Shown here in pieces: positions 28,104 through 37,651 of a stretch of DNA of 64,000 nucleotides. This stretch comes from Anaerovorax odorimutans. GTDB taxonomy: Bacteria; Bacillota; Clostridia; Peptostreptococcales; JAAYPU01. A model generated the notes under the pieces. It had not been told where the DNA came from and did no database searches. It worked only from the letters and a program-made list of their open reading frames with translations. Every line of letters begins with the position of its first letter. Within the stretch, counting starts at the first letter, position 1. The stretch spans positions 1 to 64,000 of the forward strand of contig JAENZQ010000010.1 of the NCBI GenBank assembly GCA_016841185.1, given 5' to 3'. A program made the position numbers and the translations under genes.

Positions 28104-28376
28104 ATGAAAAATCTTGTATGTATCATCATTACGGTATTAATAATCGGCGTTCTGCTTATAGGTGCATCGGAACTTCCTGAATTCGGAAATCCTGATAATC
28201 CGGAACATAACTCATTGAGCAAAGGCTATATTGCTAATGCCATGGCGGATACAGGTGCTAAAAATATCGTTGCTGCCGTTATATTGGATTACAGGGCATT
28301 AGACACCTTAGTAGAAGCTACGGTGCTTTTTTCTGGAGTTATTGCAGTCATAACTGTTTTAAAGGGCCTTAATTGA
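28104..28376 (+). CDS. MbhE-like antiporter subunit
   Basis: Protein of 90 residues with an N-terminal helix, a polar loop (GNPDNPEHNSLSKGYIANAMADTGAKNIVAAVILDYRALDTLVEATVLF) and a C-terminal helix. This matches MbhE-type subunits, equivalent to a C-terminal portion of fused MrpA. Spacing to the DUF4040 gene is 2 bp, and its ATG follows GGAG. Confidence 0.8.
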   Translation: MKNLVCIIITVLIIGVLLIGASELPEFGNPDNPEHNSLSKGYIANAMADTGAKNIVAAVILDYRALDTLVEATVLFSGVIAVITVLKGLN

Positions 28377-28401
28377 ACATAATGGCAAAAAGGAGATGGG
28401 C

Positions 28402-28809
28402 ATGAACGATCTGATATTAAAAAATATTGTAAAGTTTATAACTCCTTGTATTCAACTTTTTGGGATATATATTATCCTGTATGGGCATATTTCCCCCGGA
28501 GGAGGTTTTTCCGGAGGTACCATCATAGCATCCAGTTTGATCCTTCAACATATCACTTTCGGCCGCAGCAGCGTCCATACAATTTTCAGAAAAGACAGGG
28601 CATTGAAGCTTATTGGGTTTTCACTGATTTTATACAGCTTAATGAAAGGATACAGCTTTTTGAGCAGTCAGTTTCATTTTCCTCACCCTCCAACCGGCGT
28701 ACCGGGAAGCCTTTTAAGCGGTGGGTTTATTTTGCCTCTTAATATTCTTATAGGCATTATTGTATCTTGTACGATCTATATTATATTTACGTTATTCGCA
28801 AATGAGTAA
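28402..28809 (+). CDS. mrpB: Mrp antiporter subunit B
   Basis: Membrane subunit of 135 residues with four helices and the MnhB signature GHISPGGGFSGGTIIASSLIL. I chose ATG 28402, correctly spaced from AAGGAG; the ATG at 28396 overlaps the ribosome site. Confidence 0.9.
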   Translation: MNDLILKNIVKFITPCIQLFGIYIILYGHISPGGGFSGGTIIASSLILQHITFGRSSVHTIFRKDRALKLIGFSLILYSLMKGYSFLSSQFHFPHPPTGVPGSLLSGGFILPLNILIGIIVSCTIYIIFTLFANE

Positions 28810-28820
28810 AGGAGAATGTA

Positions 28821-29213
28821 ATGGCTCTGTTTCATAATTATTACGATTCTGCATCTATTGTTTTGTTCGGAATCGGTCTTGCCACGCTAATGCTGAACAA
28901 AAATCTCATAAAAAAAATAATCGGCATGAATATTATGGACACATCCGTTTTCCTGTTTTTAGTCTCAAAAGGATATATTGCAGGCCGGAATGCTCCTATT
29001 ATTACCGATAGATATGAAGGCGTAACCGCCTATGTGAATCCTATTCCCTCTGCTCTGATTCTAACAGGGATCGTGGTGGCAGTCAGTGTTACTGCTTTTT
29101 TACTGGCTCTCACGATAAAATTATATGAAACCTACGGAACTGTTGATTTAGAAGAAATATTGAAAGTGAAAGGAGATGACCATGAAGTTAATAACCAGTC
29201 TTCCCTTGATTGA
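28821..29213 (+). CDS. mrpC: Mrp antiporter subunit C (NuoK-like)
   Basis: Membrane subunit of 130 residues with three helices, homologous to NuoK of complex I (LMLNKNLIKKIIGMNIMDTSVFLFLV; ALILTGIVVAVSVTAFLLALTIKLYETYGT). The 3-prime end overlaps the following large subunit by about 32 bp. Confidence 0.9.
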   Translation: MALFHNYYDSASIVLFGIGLATLMLNKNLIKKIIGMNIMDTSVFLFLVSKGYIAGRNAPIITDRYEGVTAYVNPIPSALILTGIVVAVSVTAFLLALTIKLYETYGTVDLEEILKVKGDDHEVNNQSSLD

Positions 29214-30654
29214 AATCCTAATTTTATTCATTTCTGCCTTCTTGATGCCATTTGTCAGAAAGAATAAAAACATCAAAATCGTATCTGTTACTGCTTTAAC
29301 ATTTTCTTTCATTCTGTCCGTCGTTATTGTGATAAATGTATTGCAAAACGGTGCCTTCTATTTCAATACGGGTTATATCGATACTATTTTAGGGATTCAA
29401 TTATATATCGGTCCGGTTGAGTCTCTGCTGAACTCATTATTTCTTTTTGTCATTATTTTGGTTGCATGTTTTTCCTTTTTCACCATAGATTCAGAAATCC
29501 GTGAAAACCGGATTAAGTTATTTTATATCATGGTCAATCTATTATCCGCTTCTATATTGGGGGTTATCTTTACCAATGACATTTTTAACGGTTATGTTTT
29601 TATAGAAGTGGCTGCTTTAACCTCCTGCGGTATTGTAGTGGTGAAAGAAACACAGGATAATATAAAAGCAGCTCTAAAATATTTGATCATGAGCACCATT
29701 GGCTCCGGTTTGATACTTATGGGGATTGCTTTCATTTATTCATTTACGGGACACTTGAACATCGATTTGATCCATCAGGCTATTTTGGAAGATTATACTC
29801 AATATCAGAAAGCGTTACTTATTACCATCGCCCTTTTTACATCCGGTTTGGGTGTGAAAAGTGCTATGTTTCCACTGCATACATGGCTGCCGGACGCGCA
29901 TTCCACTGCTCCCACTGCATCCAGTGCGCTTCTTTCTGCAATTGTATTAAAACCCTTTGCCTTCTTTTTAATAAAAATTATGTACCGAATGATTGGCTTT
30001 GACCTTGTAAATCAGTTTAACATTATTACGATTATTCTTACTCTTGGCTGCTGCGGCATGCTTTTTGGTTCGTTAGCTGCTATTTTTCAAAAAAATATAA
30101 AAAGACTAATTGCCTATTCCAGCATTGCCCAGATGGGTTATATCTTCTTTGGTATCGGTTTAGGAAGTCCCTTTGGGGCAGCAATTGCTGTCTATCATAT
30201 GATCGGGCATGCAGTGACAAAATCTGCCCTTTTTATGTGCTCAGGCCTGATGATCGAAAAAACCGGTTATAAGACCATCGACAATTACAAAGGACTGGGG
30301 CATGAAATGCCCATCACTTTTGCTCTGTTTACACTGGGGGCATTCTCAATGATCGGCATTCCAATATTTCCGGGCTTTATTAGCAAATGGTATCTGTCTA
30401 TAGAATGCATCCATCTGAACCAATTGCTGCTTATATTCGTTGTATTGGCCAGCAGCTTATTAAATGCTGTTTATTATTTTCCAATCATTATCAACGGTTT
30501 CTTTGGAATAGAAAACCTTAAGAATAAAGAATATCACTCAAAAAAAGTTGAAACACAAAAATTATTACCCATAGCAGCACTTATTTTGGCAATGGTTTTA
30601 TTAGGAGCTTTTTCAAAAAATATTCTGGATTTTATTTCACCGGAACTTCATTAG
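29182..30654 (+). CDS. mrpD: Mrp antiporter subunit D (NuoN/L-like)
   Basis: Proton/cation-translocating subunit of about 490 residues with 14 or so membrane helices. The conserved Glu region (FIEVAALTSCGIVVV) and the Lys-bearing helix (GVKSAMFPLHTWLPDAHSTAPTASSALLSA) typical of NuoL/M/N and MrpA/D are present. Start at ATG 29182 fits AAAGGAG better than ATG 29176. It is the first of three such large subunits in the operon. Confidence 0.9.
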   Translation: MKLITSLPLIEILILFISAFLMPFVRKNKNIKIVSVTALTFSFILSVVIVINVLQNGAFYFNTGYIDTILGIQLYIGPVESLLNSLFLFVIILVACFSFFTIDSEIRENRIKLFYIMVNLLSASILGVIFTNDIFNGYVFIEVAALTSCGIVVVKETQDNIKAALKYLIMSTIGSGLILMGIAFIYSFTGHLNIDLIHQAILEDYTQYQKALLITIALFTSGLGVKSAMFPLHTWLPDAHSTAPTASSALLSAIVLKPFAFFLIKIMYRMIGFDLVNQFNIITIILTLGCCGMLFGSLAAIFQKNIKRLIAYSSIAQMGYIFFGIGLGSPFGAAIAVYHMIGHAVTKSALFMCSGLMIEKTGYKTIDNYKGLGHEMPITFALFTLGAFSMIGIPIFPGFISKWYLSIECIHLNQLLLIFVVLASSLLNAVYYFPIIINGFFGIENLKNKEYHSKKVETQKLLPIAALILAMVLLGAFSKNILDFISPELH

Positions 30655-30660
30655 AAGGAT

Positions 30661-30759
30661 AGCAAATTTGACGAAGGTAATCACTACCCTCTACCCTTTA
30701 TTATAAACTTATACTTGTAGGGACAGCCGCAAGGGCTATCCCTACGAAGGAGTCGCTCT
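30661..30759. repeat. Heptad-like tract and dyad between two large antiporter genes
   Basis: CTACCCT units and ACTTAT-like units are followed by an inverted repeat, GTAGGGA...TCCCTAC (about 30717-30745, with CAGCCGCAAGGGCTA between). The dyad ends just before the AAGGAG of the next gene, so it could influence translation of the downstream subunit. Confidence 0.6.
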
Positions 30760-32208
30760 ATGCAATATTTATTATTAGCACCCATATTATTTCCTTTTAT
30801 TTTATCCATCGTACTTCTTTTTAATAAATGGGAAGAGAAAATCAGAAACCGATGGGTTTTATGCGGTATTATCATCAATTTCCTCCTTTTAATTCATAAT
30901 GTTTTTATATTAAAGGAAAATCGGATTCATGTATTAAAGCTTAATGAATTTATAGATATATATATAAAAATGGATACGGCAGGTATTGTTTTCTGCTTTC
31001 TGGTTTCTTTTTTGTGGATTTTGACTTCTTTTTATTCTATAGGTTATATGCATGATGAAAGAAAGCAAACCAGATTCTTCATTTTCTTTACTGCTACTTT
31101 AGGTGTAACCAACGGAATCGCATTATCCGGAAATCTGATCACACTTTATTTGTTTTATGAACTGCTGACTTTATTCACCTTTCCATTGGTGATACATGCC
31201 GGAAATGAAACAGCTTTGAAAGCAGGATATAAATACCTTATATATTCCTTTGGAGGTGCCGCACTTTCATTATTTGGTATGTTCATGATCTTTAGCAAGA
31301 CACAAAGCCTGGATTTTATTCCCGGCGGTATAATACAACCTGTTTTCACAAAGGAATTATCTTATTACTTTATGGCATATGTATTGACATTCTGCGGATT
31401 CGGTGTAAAGGCGGGCCTGGTTCCTTTTCATTCCTGGCTGCCCTCCGCAATGGTTGCTCCTACTCCGGTGAGCGCATTGCTCCATGCAGTAGCCGTGGTG
31501 AAATCCGGTATTTTTTCTCTTATAAGAATGTCTTATTTCATATTCGGCCCGACAGTCATCATGTTGATAAAAGGAAATGATTTTGCTTTAGTATTTATTC
31601 TGATCACCATACTCACCGGGTCGTTTTTAGCCATACATCAAAAAAATCTTAAAAAACGCCTGGCATATTCTACCATCAGCCAATTGGGCTATATTATGCT
31701 GGGCCTGGTGGTTTTCAATCCGGACTCTTTTGCCGGAGGAATGCTGCACATGATTTTTCATGCATTCATTAAAATTACACTCTTTTTCTGTGTAGGTGCC
31801 ATCATGCATATTACCGGAAAAACTGAAATACAGGAAATCCAAGGGCTCGGGAAACAACTGCCGATACTCATGTGGTGCTTTTCGCTTTCAGCCATTTCCC
31901 TTGTAGGAATTCCGCCGACAAACGGATTTGTAAGTAAATGGTTTTTAGCCATAGGGAGCCTTCAAACCGGAAGCTTTGTTATCCCCATCGTACTGCTTTT
32001 AAGTGCGCTACTGACTGCAGGATATCTACTTCCGATTATTACAACAGCTTTTTTCAAGCCCATACCCGCAGGGGAATCTGTTTACACGGAACCTTCTCCT
32101 TTTATGCTGATCCCGATTATTATTCTGACGGGTATTGTGCTGTTAACAGGGCTTTTCCCGAATCCTATAATCAACATACTGGACACCATTGCAATCTCAG
32201 TAATTTAG
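30760..32208 (+). CDS. Second large antiporter-like subunit (NuoL/M type)
   Basis: Membrane protein of 482 residues with about 14 helices. The key patterns are YLFYELLTLFTFPLVIHAG and GVKAGLVPFHSWLPSAMVAPTPVSALLHAVAVVKSG; the HAVAVVKSG helix resembles NuoL/MrpA more than MrpD. It probably forms a second ion channel of the complex. It begins after AAGGAG, 105 bp beyond the previous stop. Confidence 0.88.
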   Translation: MQYLLLAPILFPFILSIVLLFNKWEEKIRNRWVLCGIIINFLLLIHNVFILKENRIHVLKLNEFIDIYIKMDTAGIVFCFLVSFLWILTSFYSIGYMHDERKQTRFFIFFTATLGVTNGIALSGNLITLYLFYELLTLFTFPLVIHAGNETALKAGYKYLIYSFGGAALSLFGMFMIFSKTQSLDFIPGGIIQPVFTKELSYYFMAYVLTFCGFGVKAGLVPFHSWLPSAMVAPTPVSALLHAVAVVKSGIFSLIRMSYFIFGPTVIMLIKGNDFALVFILITILTGSFLAIHQKNLKKRLAYSTISQLGYIMLGLVVFNPDSFAGGMLHMIFHAFIKITLFFCVGAIMHITGKTEIQEIQGLGKQLPILMWCFSLSAISLVGIPPTNGFVSKWFLAIGSLQTGSFVIPIVLLLSALLTAGYLLPIITTAFFKPIPAGESVYTEPSPFMLIPIIILTGIVLLTGLFPNPIINILDTIAISVI

Positions 32209-32235
32209 AATGGGTCAAGGAAAGAAGGAACCTGA

Positions 32236-34353
32236 ATGATTTTATCTGCAGAAAATCTTTTATTTTTAATTATATTGATTCCGGCAATCTCAGCTTTTAT
32301 CGGTTTATATATCGGAATGAATAGTGAGCCTGCCAGGAATGCCTTCTATACGGGAACAATCATTATTGTCTTTGCTCTCGTATGCTTTTTATACCCTTAT
32401 GCCAAAAGCAGCTCTCTGCATTATCATATGGCGGGAATTATGGGAACAGGCCTTTACCTGAAGCTTGACATGCTAAGATATGTCATGATATTTTTAACTT
32501 CTTTTTTATGGCTTTTGGCACATATTTTTTCAACACATTATCTTTTGAAATATAAACACAGAAATCGCTATTATATGTTTTTCATACTGACTTTTTCCAG
32601 TACCCTTGGTGTATTTCTTTCGGAGCATATACTAAATTTGTTTACCTTCTTTGAATTGATGACTGTAACATCCTATTTTCTTGTTATTCATGATGAAGAT
32701 GAATTTACACATAAAGCCGGATATATTTATATCGCTATGTCCATTGCAGGCGGGCTTATCCAACTCATGGGAATTTTTCTGTTATATAATTACACCTCGA
32801 CTCTGCTTATTAACCAACTCCCTCTGGAGATAGAAAACATAGGGAACATCAAGTATCTTATTGCCATACTGATCATGATAGGATTCGGAGTCAAAGCCTG
32901 TATGTTTCCACTTCATATATGGCTGCCAAAAGTATATCCCCCCGTACCTTCACCGGCAACAGCGCTTTTTTCAGCTGTTCTGACTAAAACAGGTGTATTC
33001 GGGGTGTTTGTTACACTGCAATTGATGAATTTTGACAGGGCCCTATCCGCCATAGTGCTTTTTATTGCCCTGATTAATATGTTTTTAGGCGGTCTTTTAG
33101 CCATCCACCATAGGAATATAAAAAAAGTTTTTGCCTACAGCAGTATGAGCCAATTAGGGTATATTCTTCTGGGTATCGGACTTATCGGTCTGCTAAAAGA
33201 TCATTCCCGTCATATTTATTTTGCAAGTGTCTTCCATATGATCAATCATGGGTTGTTAAAAACGCTTTTATTCTTTGGAAGCGGTGTGGTTTTTATGGAA
33301 CTTCAGAAATTAAGTCTTAATGAAATCAAAGGTTTCGGAAAAAATATGCCATTTTTTAAGTTTACGCTTGCAGTGGGATTTATGGGAACCGCAGGAATAC
33401 CTGGTTTCAACGGATTTGCCAGTAAAACCATGCTTCACCATGCCCTTTATGAAGGCACCGGTATCCTCAACGGCCCTTTTGTCACGTTTATAGAGGTCAT
33501 ATTTTTTATCAGTAGTGCTTTTACCGCTGCTTATCTGATAAAGATATATTCTGCTCTTTTCTGTGAGGAAAACAGAGCATACAACAGCATCTATAAAAAA
33601 GATGTAACAAATAAATACGCTATTGCCCCCATGTTACTATTATCCGGCATGATTATCCTTATCGGTATCAACCCCGGGTTCCTGTTAACCATACTCGGTT
33701 TTTCAGATGCTTACAACTTGCATCTTTTTACACTGAAAAATATTGAAAATGCCCTTGTGATTGCAGCCTGCGGCTATGGCATATATCACTTTTATATCAT
33801 GAAACGGCTAAGAGTCAAGACAAGTTCTGATTATGAATATATCAATCCCACTTATGAATGGTTCGATCTGGAAAAAAATCTGTATGTACCTGTATTATTC
33901 TTCTTATTTAAAGTGATCTCTTTTATTCTATATGCTTTCGATAACATACTGGTATTTATTGCAGGCAAACTGTCATCTTTTGCAAAGTACCTTTTTTCAA
34001 TAGAATTCTATAGGGATATTTCTTATTACAACCGGCTTATTAATTTATATTTTAAGATGAAAACACGAAGATTAAATCAAAAAGAAAGAACCAGAAACTT
34101 GTTTCAAAACAGCAGAAACAATATTGAAGGTCTATTAAATAAAAAAGAGGAAAATACCAGAAATCTGATTCAAAACAGCAGAGAAAATATTGAAAGTTTG
34201 ATACAAAATGAGTTCAAAGTAAATGAGGACCAAAAAATCAACTTAAAAAGAAAGATACAGGATTTAAGCTTCAGTTTATCCAGTATCACTTATTCCATTA
34301 TCGTATTTGCTTTTATTCTTGCTGTTTTGATGGTTTCCATGCTGATTATATAA
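32236..34353 (+). CDS. Third large antiporter-like subunit with a C-terminal extension
   Basis: Protein of 705 residues. The first 480 or so form the NuoL/M-type channel (LNLFTFFELMTVTSYFLVIHDEDEF; GVKACMFPLHIWLPKVYPPVPSPATALFSAVLTKTG). The extension contains further helices, then a charged, probably cytoplasmic stretch with a direct repeat: TRNLFQNSRNNIEGLL followed by TRNLIQNSRENIESLI. One last membrane helix ends the protein. The extension recalls the lateral-helix tails of NuoL-like subunits, but the repeat is unexplained. It is the last gene of the operon and is followed by a strong terminator. Confidence 0.85.
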   Translation: MILSAENLLFLIILIPAISAFIGLYIGMNSEPARNAFYTGTIIIVFALVCFLYPYAKSSSLHYHMAGIMGTGLYLKLDMLRYVMIFLTSFLWLLAHIFSTHYLLKYKHRNRYYMFFILTFSSTLGVFLSEHILNLFTFFELMTVTSYFLVIHDEDEFTHKAGYIYIAMSIAGGLIQLMGIFLLYNYTSTLLINQLPLEIENIGNIKYLIAILIMIGFGVKACMFPLHIWLPKVYPPVPSPATALFSAVLTKTGVFGVFVTLQLMNFDRALSAIVLFIALINMFLGGLLAIHHRNIKKVFAYSSMSQLGYILLGIGLIGLLKDHSRHIYFASVFHMINHGLLKTLLFFGSGVVFMELQKLSLNEIKGFGKNMPFFKFTLAVGFMGTAGIPGFNGFASKTMLHHALYEGTGILNGPFVTFIEVIFFISSAFTAAYLIKIYSALFCEENRAYNSIYKKDVTNKYAIAPMLLLSGMIILIGINPGFLLTILGFSDAYNLHLFTLKNIENALVIAACGYGIYHFYIMKRLRVKTSSDYEYINPTYEWFDLEKNLYVPVLFFLFKVISFILYAFDNILVFIAGKLSSFAKYLFSIEFYRDISYYNRLINLYFKMKTRRLNQKERTRNLFQNSRNNIEGLLNKKEENTRNLIQNSRENIESLIQNEFKVNEDQKINLKRKIQDLSFSLSSITYSIIVFAFILAVLMVSMLII

Positions 34354-34449
34354 AAAGGCAAATACCCTTTAAACCCGTTATCTTGAATGTACCGGATGTC
34401 AAGTACATTCGGTCATTTAAAGATATATATCATCTTTTTTCCATGATTT

Positions 34450-34480
34450 GGGAGGCTTTAATGCCTCCTCCTTTTTTTTC
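34450..34480 (+). terminator. Terminator of the Mrp operon
   Basis: GGAGGC (34451-34456) and GCCTCC (34463-34468) form the stem with a 6-nt loop and are followed by a run of eight T. Confidence 0.9.
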
Positions 34481-34496
34481 AGAGGGAAGGATTTAG

Positions 34497-34803
34497 GTTA
34501 AAGAGTATAGATTATAGAGTATGGATTATGGATTAAATTAGGATTAGGGGTTAGAGGCAGTAATAAGATAATGGATAATGGATAATAGATAACAGTTGCG
34601 GTAAGAAATTTAGATGAAGCTAAATCTCTACCATTTTAAACTTACACTTATACTTATACTTACACTTACACTTTCACTTTTGTGTCATTGCGAGCACAGC
34701 AAAGCACTTTCGTATTTATATGCAGATTTTGTTTAGCAAAATTTCCATAATCTATAATCCATACTCTATACTCTAATTATCTTTTATCTGACTTTAATCT
34801 GTC
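34497..34803 (-). repeat. Composite heptad/hairpin element overlapping the permease 3-prime end
   Basis: Near-complete minus-orientation copy of the element at 23951-24320, with all modules in the same order: heptads, the AGAAATTTAG-type hairpin (about 34602-34627), ACTTAC/ACTTAT units, the GC-rich module CATTGCGAGCACAGCAAAGC, hairpin GATTTTGTTTAGCAAAATTT, TAATCTA/TACTCTA heptads, and the conserved head. The head lies inside the permease reading frame and encodes its last residues. Confidence 0.9.
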
Positions 34804-36240
34804 CCCTGTAACCTGTACAATTTCCTGCCTTGCGTATTCTTCTCCGAACATCAATACTTCTCTTTCTGAATCGGAAATATTTGAATATGAGTTCTTTGTC
34901 AACGCTGCAAGAACAGCACCTATTGTAAACCAAACAAATACCAATCCCCATTCTTGAGGCCATACAAGCCCGCCGCTTGGAGCAATGGGAGAATACATAA
35001 ATAAAAAAAACAAACCGGTAAATATTGCTCCGCCACCGACAAAAACACTTTTTTTAACTTTATAAGGTCTTGCCAAATCAGGTTCTTTCTTTCTCACCAT
35101 AATAAAAGATACCGATACCATCAGATAGGCTACGACTGTTCCGAATGCACCAGCATTGACGAACCAAACCAAAGCATTTTTACCTAGTAGCGGAGATAAA
35201 GCACAGAGAAGCCCGACCAGAATGATAGCTGCAGTTGGCGTGTGATATTTCGGATGTACTTTTCCAAACACCGGAGGAAGCATTTTAGCTCTGCCCATCG
35301 CAAATAAAATTCGGGTCCCTCCTAACATAAATCCGTTCCAGCTGGTCAGTACGCCGCACAATCCCCCGGCAATCATGATTTTTCCGAAAGTAGGAGAATT
35401 AAATGCATAAGCCAGGGAATCGGCAACAGGAATTGCAGCAGAATTTCTGACTTCAGGCGGTGCGTTAAGGGCTATACCTATGATCATGATAATATACCAT
35501 GATACTGCCATGATAATAGAAATAATCAAAACATTTGCAATCTGTCTCAGGGGAATATTCATTTCCTCCGCTGATTGTGGGATAACGTCAAATCCAACAA
35601 ACATTGAAGGAACAGCCAACAAAACAGCTACCATTCCGGCCCCGCCGGTAAAAGCCGGTACCATGTTTTTAACACTTCCAAATGCAAGGCCTCCAAATAT
35701 AAAAATCAGTCCCGCCAAGATCAGTCCTACGGTAGCCATGACCTGAAATATGGCAGATGTCTTTACCCCAAAATGATTGACAATGGATAAAATCAGTGCT
35801 CCGGCAATTCCTATTACCGCCCAAGAAAAATATACCGGATATCCTGCAACATCCCATAAATAACCTATCTGAGGAATAGGAAAAACATAATTGATAGCAG
35901 TTGCAACAGCAATGGATTCCCACGCTGCGACAGAAACGTACGCAAATGAAATGGCCCATCCCGCGATCCATGACCAGGTATAACCCAATCCCCGGTATGC
36001 AAATACCAGTTCTCCTCCTGCCAAAGGAAGAGCAGGTGTTAATTCAGCATATACGGTTCCTACAAATATACACATGATCGCTCCTATTAAGAAAGCGCCT
36101 ATTGCTCCAAGAACACCGGCCTGATCGACCCAATAACCGGCAAGCATGACCCATCCCCAGCCGACCATTGATCCAAAGGCTAAAGCGAGTACATCGGTAC
36201 GTCCCATTACTTTTACCAGTTCTTGTCTTTCGTTACTCAT
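34777..36240 (-). CDS. APC-superfamily amino-acid permease
   Basis: Integral membrane transporter of 487 residues with about 12 helices. The first helix carries GSMVGWGWVMLAGYWVDQAG, and the second region PALPLAGGELVFAYRGLGYTWSWIAGW is typical of APC transporters. It likely takes up or exchanges an amino acid. It lies 55 bp downstream of an NtrC-type regulator and its sensor kinase, on the same strand, so it may be their target or part of the same operon. The last eleven residues (VTGDRLKSDKR) are encoded by the conserved head of a repeat element. Confidence 0.88.
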   Translation of the reverse strand: MSNERQELVKVMGRTDVLALAFGSMVGWGWVMLAGYWVDQAGVLGAIGAFLIGAIMCIFVGTVYAELTPALPLAGGELVFAYRGLGYTWSWIAGWAISFAYVSVAAWESIAVATAINYVFPIPQIGYLWDVAGYPVYFSWAVIGIAGALILSIVNHFGVKTSAIFQVMATVGLILAGLIFIFGGLAFGSVKNMVPAFTGGAGMVAVLLAVPSMFVGFDVIPQSAEEMNIPLRQIANVLIISIIMAVSWYIIMIIGIALNAPPEVRNSAAIPVADSLAYAFNSPTFGKIMIAGGLCGVLTSWNGFMLGGTRILFAMGRAKMLPPVFGKVHPKYHTPTAAIILVGLLCALSPLLGKNALVWFVNAGAFGTVVAYLMVSVSFIMVRKKEPDLARPYKVKKSVFVGGGAIFTGLFFLFMYSPIAPSGGLVWPQEWGLVFVWFTIGAVLAALTKNSYSNISDSEREVLMFGEEYARQEIVQVTGDRLKSDKR

Positions 36241-36295
36241 ATCATTTCGATCCCCTTTGTCAATTTACCGCTCGGCTTTTTCAAGCTTCTTTGTC

Positions 36296-37651
36296 CTATT
36301 TTAATCCGTATTCTGTCATCTTATTGAATAACTGCCGCCTGCTGATCCCTAATTTCTCTGCTGTCTTGCCATAATTATTACCACAGGTTCTTAAAGTGTT
36401 TTTAATGTGTTTGATCTCTATTTCTCTCCGTACATCTTTTAAGGAGCGGTCTTGATCCAGATTCACTTCTACATCCTCGCATTTTGCCCGTAATGTAGGG
36501 AGACTGGTCTTTCTGATGATTCCGTCTTCCGACAGGACTACAAGCCGCTCAATAAAATTCTTAAGTTCTCTGATATTTCCCGGATAACCATAATTCTCCA
36601 AAAAATTAAGCACCGGTTTTTCAATTTTTTTGATGTCTTTTTTCATTTCACTTTGGCAATTCTGTAAAAAATAATCTACCAATAGAGGAATATCTTCCTT
36701 CCTCTGACGCAAAGGAGGTACTTCAAGAACGATGGTGCTGATTCTGTAGAATAAATCCTCCCGGAAATTACCTTGTTTTATCTCCTCTTCAATATTTTTA
36801 TTAGTTGCCGATATCAGCCTGAAATCCACATCAATAGGATCGTTTTTACCAATTCTGTAGATTTGTTTCGTTTCCAGCGATCTGAGGAGCTTGGCCTGAG
36901 TTTCAAGAGAAACATCGCCTATCTCGTCCAGAAACAACGTTCCGCCGTTCGCTGCTTCAAAACGGCCAACTCTTTTATTTATAGCACCGGTAAATGCACC
37001 TTTTTCATGACCGAACAATTCGGACTCCAGCAAATGGTCGGAAAAAGCATGACAGTTGATATCCATAAACATATTATTGCTTCTGGGACTGGAGGCATGA
37101 ATATGCCGGGCTATAACCTCTTTACCGGCACCGGATTCTCCTAAAATCAAAATATTCACATCACTATTGGCAGCCTTTTCTGCAATCTTTAATAAATGAT
37201 TATACTCGGGATTCTTGCTGTTCAGCATATATTCATTTAAACAGCATTTTTCTTTCATGTATTTGTTTTCAGACATGATTGTTTTTAACTGACTGATTTT
37301 TTCAATCTCTATTAATAATTCTTCCGGTTTATTGCCTTTTATAAAATACGTATAAGCACCCTTTTTCATTGCATCAACTGCATTTTCAATAGTCCCGAAA
37401 GCTGTCATTATAATGACATAAGTATCATCATATTTCCTTTTTACGATTTCAAGAAATTCAACACCATTCATTTCCGGCATAAACAAATCAGAAATAATCA
37501 CGTCGAAAGTATTCTTTTCCAAAACCGTTAAAGCATCTATAGCACTCAAACATGTGGTGACTTGATACTCTTTCGCACTTAAAATCATCTCCAGCACATC
37601 ACAATAATCTTTCTCATCATCTACAACAAGAATTCTAAGGTTATTCTTCAT
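36296..37651 (-). CDS. NtrC-family response regulator
   Basis: Sigma-54 activator of 451 residues. Receiver domain with phosphoacceptor Asp in [14 protein letters not shown] (about residue 55), AAA+ domain with Walker A GESGAGKE and GAFTGA loop, [11 protein letters not shown], and a Fis-type HTH end ([19 protein letters not shown]). ATG 37651 has the best spacing to AAAGGAG; the upstream in-frame ATG 37657 touches it. It overlaps the end of the sensor kinase gene, a typical two-component pair. I found no clear -24/-12 sequence before the adjacent permease, so its target promoter is not known. Confidence 0.92.
   Translation of the reverse strand: MKNNLRILVVDDEKDYCDVLEMILSAKEYQVTTCLSAIDALTVLEKNTFDVIISDLFMPEMNGVEFLEIVKRKYDDTYVIIMTAFGTIENAVDAMKKGAYTYFIKGNKPEELLIEIEKISQLKTIMSENKYMKEKCCLNEYMLNSKNPEYNHLLKIAEKAANSDVNILILGESGAGKEVIARHIHASSPRSNNMFMDINCHAFSDHLLESELFGHEKGAFTGAINKRVGRFEAANGGTLFLDEIGDVSLETQAKLLRSLETKQIYRIGKNDPIDVDFRLISATNKNIEEEIKQGNFREDLFYRISTIVLEVPPLRQRKEDIPLLVDYFLQNCQSEMKKDIKKIEKPVLNFLENYGYPGNIRELKNFIERLVVLSEDGIIRKTSLPTLRAKCEDVEVNLDQDRSLKDVRREIEIKHIKNTLRTCGNNYGKTAEKLGISRRQLFNKMTEYGLK

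Noticed and set aside
36241-36295. Sigma-54 promoter directly before the permease
   Set aside because: No TGGCA...TTGC pair with 12-bp spacing on the minus strand.
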